From: Fidelibacterota bacterium
GTDB lineage: Bacteria > Fidelibacterota > UBA2242
Reading direction: 5' to 3'
DNA: 6,748 nt
Assembly (NCBI GenBank): GCA_023133185.1
Contig: JAGLWX010000285.1
Span: 1-6,748, forward strand
In this document: piece by piece, positions 1 to 6,117 of the stretch
Layout: each line of letters opens with the position of its first letter
Position numbering within the stretch: position 1 is the stretch's first letter
The notes under the pieces: model-generated
The model's database searches: none
What the model was told of the DNA's origin: nothing
Seen by the model: the letters and a program-made list of their open reading frames with translations, nothing else
Program-made: the position numbers and the translations under genes

Positions 1-1
1 A

Positions 2-1276
2 TTCATTTTTGCGATTATACTTATTATGGTTTTTAACCTGATTTTACTAAACAAAGATAAATTTAGTTCTGAATCAATAACCAAAATATATTTTGCTGAT
101 AATATGTCAGTGGCACATTTAAAAATAATTGAAGAATTCAACAAATTATATTCCGGTAAAATAGAAATAGTCCCGATTGACCTGCCTTTTACAAAATTTA
201 CTACGAATGAAAGAAAAGAGCTAATAGCTCGATCACTTCGTAGCAAAGATAGTCACATCGATATTTTTGCAGTCGATTTGATATGGGTTCCTCGATTTGC
301 TAAATGGGCGGAACCTCTTTCTCTGTATTTTTCGCAAAAAGACCTATCGAAAATATTGTCTTATGCTCTCTCCACGTGCTATTATGAAAATAAATTAGTC
401 GGGATTCCGCTATATTTAGATATTGGTGTGATGTACTACCGTCGCGATATAATATGTAAATATCCCAATAGTTTAGAATTAGAAAAAAAACTTAAAAATT
501 CTATTTCCTGGAAGGAATTTATTCAATTAGGAATCAAACAAAAAACGAACCAACCCTTTTACGTATTTCAAGGAGATAGTTATGAAGGCTTAATCTGTAA
601 TTATCTTGAAGTATTTGGTGGAAACGGCGGCAGGCTTTTGACAAATAATAATCTGCAGATTAATTCAGTCAAGGCGCAGGAAAGTTGCCAGCTAATGGTA
701 GATTTGATTTGGAAGTACGATTTTTCTCCTAAGCTGGTTACGAATTTTAATGAGAACGAGACTTATTATTATGCTTTGGGGAATGATGTCCCGTTTTTCA
801 GGGGTTGGGCAAGCGCTTTGAAGAATATAGCTGTATCTTCCATTGATTCTAATAAGGTTCAATATCTTGAAGCTACTGTTTTACCCCATTTCAAAGGGCA
901 TCAACCATCGTCAGTTTTTGGAGGATGGAATTTGATGATTTCTAAGAATTCGACAAAGAAAAAGGAGGCTTTAGAGTTTATAAAGTACATTTTGTCTGAA
1001 GAAGCGCAGAAGACTCTGTTTGAAACGTCTGGCTTATTACCCATTCTTACGAAAATTTACTACGATGAATTATTAATTGAAAAATATCCATATTTTCCGT
1101 ATATACTGTCACTTATAGAGCAAGGGATTCATAGACCGTCATTAGTTGATTACACAAAAATTTCTGATATACTTTCATATCACATAAATAAAGCATTGAA
1201 GAAAGAATTATCTGTAGAAGATGCATTGCAACAGGCAGTCGAAATGATCGAATCAAAAAAAGTATTTGTCAGGTGA
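2..1276 (+). CDS. Extracellular solute-binding protein, family 1 (MalE-like), 5' partial
   Basis: Predicted periplasmic-side binding protein for a sugar or similar solute, resembling the binding components of ABC sugar importers. The first ATG in the window is at 26, but the frame is open back to the edge and those codons read FIFAIILI. They join directly to a hydrophobic run (IMVFNLILL), so the true start probably lies outside the window and this run is a signal peptide or membrane anchor. No lipobox cysteine or AXA cleavage site follows the run. Counting from the ATG at 26, the family pattern is visible in an early lobe-1 segment (IEEFNKLY), the DIFAVDLIWVPRFAKWAEPL stretch near residues 79-98, a GIPLYLDIGVMYYRRD segment near 125-140, FGGWNLMISKNS near 298-309, and a C-terminal EALEFIKYILSEEAQ helix. 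No ABC permease or ATPase gene follows. A histidine kinase gene starts 50 bases downstream, so a sensing role is possible. The gene is clearly more AT-rich than the symporter gene. The family is fairly sure; the ligand is unknown. Confidence 0.85.
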   Translation, partial: FIFAIILIMVFNLILLNKDKFSSESITKIYFADNMSVAHLKIIEEFNKLYSGKIEIVPIDLPFTKFTTNERKELIARSLRSKDSHIDIFAVDLIWVPRFAKWAEPLSLYFSQKDLSKILSYALSTCYYENKLVGIPLYLDIGVMYYRRDIICKYPNSLELEKKLKNSISWKEFIQLGIKQKTNQPFYVFQGDSYEGLICNYLEVFGGNGGRLLTNNNLQINSVKAQESCQLMVDLIWKYDFSPKLVTNFNENETYYYALGNDVPFFRGWASALKNIAVSSIDSNKVQYLEATVLPHFKGHQPSSVFGGWNLMISKNSTKKKEALEFIKYILSEEAQKTLFETSGLLPILTKIYYDELLIEKYPYFPYILSLIEQGIHRPSLVDYTKISDILSYHINKALKKELSVEDALQQAVEMIESKKVFVR

Positions 1277-1326
1277 AATTTTGCCTTTTGTAGCATCTTA
1301 ACGGTAAAGGTATTTTCTGGAATAAA

Positions 1327-2802
1327 ATGAAGTTCTTGAAAAGATTCAAACAGCATAATTTTGAAGTAAAGCATATTATCATTCTTTTCGTGGTTCTTGT
1401 AACTTTTCAGGTTGTTATATCCTATTTACATAAAGTTTCTATGAGTAATCTCATTACACAGACAATGGATTTATACAAAAAAGATTCCGCTGAAAGATTA
1501 GCAAATCTAACCGCAACTTCTCTGGAATTATTATTAGAACAAAGTTTGTTCGATCAAGAAAAAAGCCTCGAGAAAAGGCGTGAAATTATTCAAGCGTTTA
1601 ATATTCTTCTGAATCAACAAACCCTGCAACAAAATGTAGATGAATTATGTCTGATATTTACATCGGAAGGTAAAACCTTTGCTATTGACGAGGGTGTATG
1701 GCTCTATAATTTCATTTTTAGCCATGAAATTCCGGAAGGTCCCGATAAATGGTTTTATAATGAGGCGATCTACCGTTATCAGCAAATTGCCCGGGAAATA
1801 GAAGATACGGAACAGATATTTTGTAATTGGGATAATATTCAATCCTTTCATGTTCTTGTGCCCTTAGTGTTGAAAGGAGAATACGAAGGCGTTGTTTATA
1901 TGAAAATAACGCCGGATGTCAGCAATATCACCCGGGAAATTTCAACGGTTTACGATGAAACCGGGATTATTTTTACTGCGCTAATTTTATTTGGTCTTCT
2001 CGCCATGTTTTACATTACATCCTACACGGTTAAAGAACGCGATTTAGCCCAGGAACAGCTATTCAAGGAACGGGAACTACAGATTAAAAAGGATATTGCC
2101 CATCAGAAAGAAGCGCTTTTTACCAAGCGTATTTATCATGCTCACCACAAAGCCGAAAAAATCATGGGATTTATCAAAGATGAGATTCGCTTATTGACGG
2201 ATAAAAATATTGATAAATTCAAATACATTGTTACCCGGTATTCAAGTTTTATTTCCCGGGTTATCTACGATATGAAGTGGTATGAGCCACCACTTCATGC
2301 GACCCGTAATCCGTTATTCAATACGGATATCAATAAGGTAATCGAGTTTTTAGTTGAATATATTTTCAAACGTGTTTACAGCGAACACAGCGCTTATGAG
2401 TTTGTGCTTGATTTAGATAAAAACTTACCAAAAGTACATATTAATGAGTATGTGGTCTGGGAAATTTTAGAGCCGTTGATTCAGAATAGTATTGATCACA
2501 ATAAAGGGGAAAATATTACTATTACCATTCGAACAAAATACCATAAAGAAGAAAATTACTCGGAGATTAGATTGAGTGATGTTGGTAAGGGTATTACTCC
2601 GAAACTATTAAAATGTAATGAGAAAGGGATAAAGGAGATATTTCTTGAACATACGTCCACCAGGGAGAATGCCCCCAATTCCGGTTATGGTTGCTATATT
2701 TCCTATGAATTAAGCGCTAAACGCTGCGGTTGGATAATAGATGCAGAGAATCTTGACGCTGGCGGTTGTGCGATAATTATTAAAATTCCTACTAAAAATT
2801 AA
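1327..2802 (+). CDS. Sensor histidine kinase, membrane-bound, atypical H box
   Basis: Predicted two-component sensor that autophosphorylates and passes the phosphate to the response regulator encoded 15 bases downstream. The 491 residues show a short cytoplasmic N-terminus, TM1 about 16-34, an extracytoplasmic domain of about 178 residues (35-212, possibly Cache/PAS-like, family not firmly recognised), TM2 about 213-233 and a charged coiled coil about 235-265. The histidine region is about 264-290 (YHAHHKAEKIMGF), with H271 the likeliest phospho-acceptor and H274 an alternative. It lacks the usual acidic residue after the histidine and the usual proline. The C-terminal ATPase domain has an N box (EPLIQNSIDHN, N387), a G1 box (DVGKGI, 418-423), an F box near F439 and a G2 box (SGYGC, 452-456) in place of the common GLGL. 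Its place between a solute-binding protein and a regulator suggests it senses a nutrient. The ATG at 1327 has only a weak upstream TGGAA. The kinase call is firm; the signal is unknown. Confidence 0.92.
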   Translation: MKFLKRFKQHNFEVKHIIILFVVLVTFQVVISYLHKVSMSNLITQTMDLYKKDSAERLANLTATSLELLLEQSLFDQEKSLEKRREIIQAFNILLNQQTLQQNVDELCLIFTSEGKTFAIDEGVWLYNFIFSHEIPEGPDKWFYNEAIYRYQQIAREIEDTEQIFCNWDNIQSFHVLVPLVLKGEYEGVVYMKITPDVSNITREISTVYDETGIIFTALILFGLLAMFYITSYTVKERDLAQEQLFKERELQIKKDIAHQKEALFTKRIYHAHHKAEKIMGFIKDEIRLLTDKNIDKFKYIVTRYSSFISRVIYDMKWYEPPLHATRNPLFNTDINKVIEFLVEYIFKRVYSEHSAYEFVLDLDKNLPKVHINEYVVWEILEPLIQNSIDHNKGENITITIRTKYHKEENYSEIRLSDVGKGITPKLLKCNEKGIKEIFLEHTSTRENAPNSGYGCYISYELSAKRCGWIIDAENLDAGGCAIIIKIPTKN

Positions 2803-2803
2803 T

Positions 2804-2808
2804 GAGGA
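2804..2808 (+). promoter_or_regulatory. Ribosome binding site of the response regulator gene
   Basis: GAGGA lies 9 bases before the ATG at 2818 and just after the kinase stop codon (2800-2802). It supports the 2818 start and co-transcription of kinase and regulator. Confidence 0.7.
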
Positions 2809-2817
2809 TATAAAGAT

Positions 2818-4260
2818 ATGATTTCCAATACGATTCAAATACTTGTAATTGAAGATGAAGAATTTGATGTACGGCGGATCATAAATACCGTCAAATCCCA
2901 TGAAAAGATCATTATTTCCGATATTGTTTCCAGTGGTGTTGATGCGATCAATCTTATTTCTCAAAAGAAGAATTTTCACGATGTCGTTATCATGGATTTA
3001 CAGATTGCCGGTGGGATAATGGGTGAAGAACTGATTCAGGAAATCAAGAAAATCAGCCCGCTGACCCAGATAATCGTTGTCACTAAAAAAACTATCCACC
3101 AAACCGATTTTGATTTTGCCAATCGACTGATTCAGGCTGGCGCATTTTGGTTTTGCACCAAGTATCCCGGGGATATAGAGACCTATATTTATCAACCTAC
3201 CGATTTTATTCTCAGTATAGTGAATGCCTATGAAAAGAAACAGTTGGAAATTAAGCATCTGAATTCTAAAAAGAAATTAACCAAAAATGTTCAGGACATT
3301 CTTGCTAATAAGATAATTATCGGAGAATCACCTGCAATACAGACGTTAAAAGAACAGCTTCAGCAGTTCGCTGAGACAAACGCCAATATATTGATTTATG
3401 GAAAGTCCGGCACAGGAAAAGAATTGGTTGCCACAAATATCCATTATCTCAGTAATCGGAGTTTGGAGAACTTTATCCCAATCAATTGCGGGAGTATTCC
3501 AAGGGAGTTAATCGAAAGTGAATTGTTCGGATTTGAAAAAGGATCCTTTACAGGCGCCCAGGAAAGCAGACCGGGATTATTTGAAAGAGCCAATGAGGGC
3601 ACAATATTTCTCGACGAAATTTCGGATTTTCCTTTATCTGCTCAATCGAAGTTATTGAGAGTATTGCAGGATGGTCAAATTGACAAGATCGGGCGAAAGA
3701 AAAGTTATAAAGTCGATGTCCGGGTTATTTCCGCGACCAATAAAGACCTTGAAAGAATGGTAACTGACAAAAAATTCCGTGAAGATCTATACTACAGATT
3801 GAATGTTCTACAGATTTACGTTCCATCTCTTGAAGAGCGAAGAGAAGATATTCCCAGATTAGTTGAGTACTACTTAAACCGCTACAGCGCTGAGATGGGA
3901 AGATCCGCACCTGGGTTTGAATCCGGAGCAATGGAAATTTTAACGAATTACTCATGGCCTGGAAATATCCGGCAGTTACAGAATGTAGCTCAACGCATTT
4001 TGTTTCTCAGTAAGGAAAAAATATCCAAAGATTCGGTTATCAGCGCGATTGGAATGAAGATGACGATTGAGGACCATAAACAGCCTTATAATTTCGATAT
4101 GGAACATATACTGCCATTAAAAGAAATTGAACGGCAGTTTCGTAAAGACTATTTCAAATTTGTAAGAAGTCACTGTAAAACCGATGCGGAAGCTTCCCAG
4201 AAACTGGATCTGGCGCCACCGAATTATTTCCGTATCTCCAAAGAACTGGGGCTAAAATAG
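2818..4260 (+). CDS. Sigma-54-dependent response regulator, NtrC family
   Basis: Predicted DNA-binding enhancer protein that, when phosphorylated, hydrolyses ATP to open sigma-54 RNA polymerase promoters. The 480 residues have the full three-domain layout. The receiver (about 5-140) has acidic residues E12/D13, phospho-acceptor D60 in IMDLQ, T89 and K115. The stretch after K115 looks longer than usual (GDIETYIYQPTD). The AAA+ domain (about 167-395) has Walker A (GKSGTGKE, 195-202), a sigma-54-contact loop GSFTGA (242-247, a variant of GAFTGA), Walker B (GTIFLDEIS, 261-269), REDLYYRLNV (321-330, with the arginine-finger region) and SWPGNIRQLQN (379-389). A Fis-type helix-turn-helix closes the protein (about 434-480, ending in YFRISKELGLK). 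All catalytic motifs look intact. It is the evident partner of the kinase 15 bases upstream, and the likely target is the promoter in the gap just downstream. Confidence 0.96.
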   Translation: MISNTIQILVIEDEEFDVRRIINTVKSHEKIIISDIVSSGVDAINLISQKKNFHDVVIMDLQIAGGIMGEELIQEIKKISPLTQIIVVTKKTIHQTDFDFANRLIQAGAFWFCTKYPGDIETYIYQPTDFILSIVNAYEKKQLEIKHLNSKKKLTKNVQDILANKIIIGESPAIQTLKEQLQQFAETNANILIYGKSGTGKELVATNIHYLSNRSLENFIPINCGSIPRELIESELFGFEKGSFTGAQESRPGLFERANEGTIFLDEISDFPLSAQSKLLRVLQDGQIDKIGRKKSYKVDVRVISATNKDLERMVTDKKFREDLYYRLNVLQIYVPSLEERREDIPRLVEYYLNRYSAEMGRSAPGFESGAMEILTNYSWPGNIRQLQNVAQRILFLSKEKISKDSVISAIGMKMTIEDHKQPYNFDMEHILPLKEIERQFRKDYFKFVRSHCKTDAEASQKLDLAPPNYFRISKELGLK

Positions 4261-4316
4261 TTTTCAATTGTTGTGTAGTACTCTATCTAAAAAAGTTTAT
4301 AAAATGATAAGCCGGA

Positions 4317-4333
4317 GTTATTATTTTAATAAC
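4317..4333. promoter_or_regulatory. Perfect 17-base palindrome, candidate enhancer (UAS) of the sigma-54 regulator
   Basis: GTTATTATTTTAATAAC has 7-base arms (GTTATTA/TAATAAC) around a TTT centre. Its centre (4325) lies about 83 bases before the -24 GG and about 108 bases before the expected transcription start, within the usual range for NtrC-type activator sites. A Fis-type HTH dimer would bind a symmetric site like this. A terminator is less likely because the stem has no GC core and no T tract follows. In AT-rich DNA such a palindrome could still arise by chance. Confidence 0.45.
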
Positions 4334-4340
4334 GAAATCT

Positions 4341-4356
4341 GTTGATATCAAATACC
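4341..4356. promoter_or_regulatory. Degenerate second copy of the palindrome; overlaps an IHF-like sequence
   Basis: GTTGATATCAAATACC starts 24 bases after the first palindrome. It shares the GTT...TAT...AATA(A/C)C pattern with one base less in the middle, and it contains the perfect 10-base palindrome TTGATATCAA (4342-4351). It could be a second, weaker activator site. On the reverse strand, 4335-4347 reads TATCAACAGATTT, which matches the IHF consensus WATCAANNNNTTR except at the last base, so an IHF site is an alternative. Both readings are tentative. Confidence 0.25.
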
Positions 4357-4405
4357 AGCTTAATACTTTCCCCAACAAAGCAATCCGTGTAGAATTAATT
4401 TTTGC

Positions 4406-4422
4406 TTGGCTTACTTTTTGTC
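4406..4422 (+). promoter_or_regulatory. Candidate sigma-54 (-24/-12) promoter of the symporter operon
   Basis: TTGGC-N7-TTGTC has the sigma-54 spacing (consensus TTGGCACG-N4-TTGCW). The -24 GG (4408-4409) is intact; the -12 GC is GT here. The transcription start would fall near 4433, giving a leader of about 34 bases before the ATG at 4467. The upstream gene encodes a sigma-54 activator, which makes the match more believable than sequence alone. A sigma-70-like reading of the same stretch (TTGCTT at 4403, TATAAA at 4425, 16-base spacing) cannot be excluded. Confidence 0.55.
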
Positions 4423-4458
4423 TATATAAATATTCTGATGGTGTTTTCAAGTATAAAT

Positions 4459-4464
4459 AGAGGA
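4459..4464 (+). promoter_or_regulatory. Ribosome binding site, unusually close to the symporter start
   Basis: AGAGGA ends only two bases before the ATG at 4467. An in-frame TAG at 4458-4460 rules out any earlier start. The next in-frame ATG (4527) has a better spaced GGAGG (4518-4522), but starting there would cut the first membrane helix, so 4467 is preferred. Confidence 0.5.
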
Positions 4465-4466
4465 AT

Positions 4467-6092
4467 ATGTTTCGATATTTAGAGAATATTGATATTTTCC
4501 TGCTTTTTTTGTATTTTGGAGGCGTTATGCTTGTGGGATTATATTTTTCCCATCGGGAGAAAACGCCAACAGAATATTTTTTAGCCGGACGGAATGTCGG
4601 ATGGATTGCAATCGGCTCCTCATTATTTGTCACCAATATATCCAGCGAACATTTCATCGGTTTGGCAGGCTCCGGTGCCAACGGCGGTCTGGCTGTAGGA
4701 CATTTTGAGTGGATGGCTGTTTTTTTTGTATTGGTGCTTGGATGGGTGTTTGCACCTTTTTATCTCAAGTCCGGGGTATTCACAGTGCCGGAATATTTTG
4801 AAAGACGGTTTAACAAATCCAGCCGCATGTATCTGACCACAGTTTCGATTGTTGCTTACATCTTAACAAAAATATCCGTAACACTATTTGCCGGTGGAAT
4901 ACTGCTCAATCAGATCCTTGGCTGGAATATGATTACATCAGCGATCGTGATGGTGATAATTACAGGCATTTATACGATTGCCGGAGGATTGAGCGCCGTA
5001 ATATACACCGGACTGATCCAGACGGTTGTTTTGATTGGCGGTGCAGCATTATTAACAATTCTTGGTTTGAATGAAGTGGGCGGTTTTCAGAGCTTGAAAG
5101 CAGCGCTGCCGCAGGATTTTTTTAGTATGTTCAAACCGGCGAGTCATCCTGAATTTCCCTGGACGGGTATTGTTTTCGGAGCGCCAATTTTGGCTGTATG
5201 GTACTGGTGCACCGATCAGGTGATTGTCCAGCGTGTGCTCAGTGCAAAAAATATTCAACACGCCCGCAGCGGCGCCATCTTCGCCGGTTTTTTAAAAATA
5301 TTACCGGTGTTCATTTTGATTTTGCCGGGAATGATCGCTCTGGTATTATTTCCCGGTATCAGTGGTGATGAAGCTTATCCCACATTGGTAATTAGTCATT
5401 TATTGCCTGTGGGTGTACGTGGGATAGTAATCGCCAGCTTATTAGCAGCATTAATGTCTTCACTGGCAAGTACTTTTAACAGCAGCTCTACTCTCATTAC
5501 TATGGATTTTTATAAGCAATTTAGGCCTAATGCCAACGGCAGGGAGCTGGTTTTGATCGGTCGCCTGGCGACAACAGCACTGGTTATTTTCGGGATTTTA
5601 TGGGTGCCGCTTATCCGCAGTATCAGCAGTCATCTGTTTATTTATCTGCAAAGTGTCCAGGCGTATATCAGTCCGCCAATTGCGGCGGTGTTTATTTGTG
5701 GAATATTTATAAAACGGGTTAATGGTAAAGCCGCGATTGTGTCTCTCATCAGTGGCGGGATATTAGGAGCATTGCGCCTGATTCTGGAAATACTCAGTAA
5801 AAAAGAGATAATGAATTTTGGAATGATGCAGTGGTATGCAGATATGAATTATCTTCATTTTGCAATCTTTCTTTTTGGTATTTCATCGGCAATTGTAGTC
5901 TCGGTTAGCATGCTGTCGGAAAAACCGGGGAATCACAAACTGAAAGGATTTACTTTAACAAAAATGAAGGATCTGAAGGATGCCATTGCAGGAGATAGTG
6001 GACGTAGAAATCCGGTTTGGGATAAATTGAACATAGCATTTTCCATAGTACTAATTCTTACAATTCTTAGTCTTTGGGGGGTGTTTTTTTAA
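4467..6092 (+). CDS. Sodium/solute symporter, SGLT (sodium/sugar) branch of the SSS family
   Basis: Predicted inner-membrane carrier using the sodium gradient to import a sugar or related polyol. The 541 residues hold about 14 hydrophobic segments, the last at the very C-terminus (about 519-541), as in SGLT proteins. SGLT-type motifs are NISSEHFIGLAGSG (57-70), GHFEWMA (78-84), VFTVPEYFERRF (104-115), YWCTDQVIVQRVLSAKN (246-262), FLKILPVFILILPGMI (275-290), AALMSSLASTFNSSSTL (327-343) and YLQSVQAYISPPIAAVF (393-409). By homology, likely sugar-contact positions are N57, H62, E81, K277 and Q395, all matching residues expected in sodium/sugar carriers. S331/S332 lie in the segment that forms the second sodium site. 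The resemblance to SGLT is closer than to the proline or pantothenate branches of SSS. It lies behind the candidate sigma-54 promoter and in front of the membrane fusion gene (21-base gap). The exact substrate cannot be read from sequence. Confidence 0.93.
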   Translation: MFRYLENIDIFLLFLYFGGVMLVGLYFSHREKTPTEYFLAGRNVGWIAIGSSLFVTNISSEHFIGLAGSGANGGLAVGHFEWMAVFFVLVLGWVFAPFYLKSGVFTVPEYFERRFNKSSRMYLTTVSIVAYILTKISVTLFAGGILLNQILGWNMITSAIVMVIITGIYTIAGGLSAVIYTGLIQTVVLIGGAALLTILGLNEVGGFQSLKAALPQDFFSMFKPASHPEFPWTGIVFGAPILAVWYWCTDQVIVQRVLSAKNIQHARSGAIFAGFLKILPVFILILPGMIALVLFPGISGDEAYPTLVISHLLPVGVRGIVIASLLAALMSSLASTFNSSSTLITMDFYKQFRPNANGRELVLIGRLATTALVIFGILWVPLIRSISSHLFIYLQSVQAYISPPIAAVFICGIFIKRVNGKAAIVSLISGGILGALRLILEILSKKEIMNFGMMQWYADMNYLHFAIFLFGISSAIVVSVSMLSEKPGNHKLKGFTLTKMKDLKDAIAGDSGRRNPVWDKLNIAFSIVLILTILSLWGVFF

Positions 6093-6093
6093 G

Positions 6094-6117
6094 ATGGGAA
6101 AACAGGTTTTATTATGA
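6094..6117 (+). other. Seven-codon mini-ORF overlapping the next start (ATGA)
   Basis: An ATG at 6094 opens a frame for MGKQVLL that stops at TGA 6115-6117, overlapping the ATG at 6114. It could couple translation into the downstream gene, but ORFs this short arise by chance, and I see no other support. Confidence 0.12.

Noticed and set aside
1277..1326. A separate promoter or terminator between binding-protein and kinase genes
   Set aside because: The 50 bases hold no convincing -35/-10, -24/-12 or hairpin with T run, so the two genes may be co-transcribed.
1180..3955. Several reverse-strand frames of 64-89 codons within the first three genes
   Set aside because: All lie opposite well-supported coding sequence, with no family resemblance.
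4317..4333. Palindrome as a transcription terminator of the regulator gene
   Set aside because: The stem is almost wholly A/T and no T run follows, so an intrinsic terminator is unlikely. An operator-type role fits better.
4283..4681. Reverse-strand open frame of 132 codons
   Set aside because: It overlaps the regulatory gap and the conserved 5' part of the symporter gene. Its sequence resembles no family I know and reads as an antisense shadow.
4527..6092. Alternative symporter start at the ATG at 4527 with a good GGAGG
   Set aside because: It would remove the first half of the first membrane helix, which SGLT relatives have.
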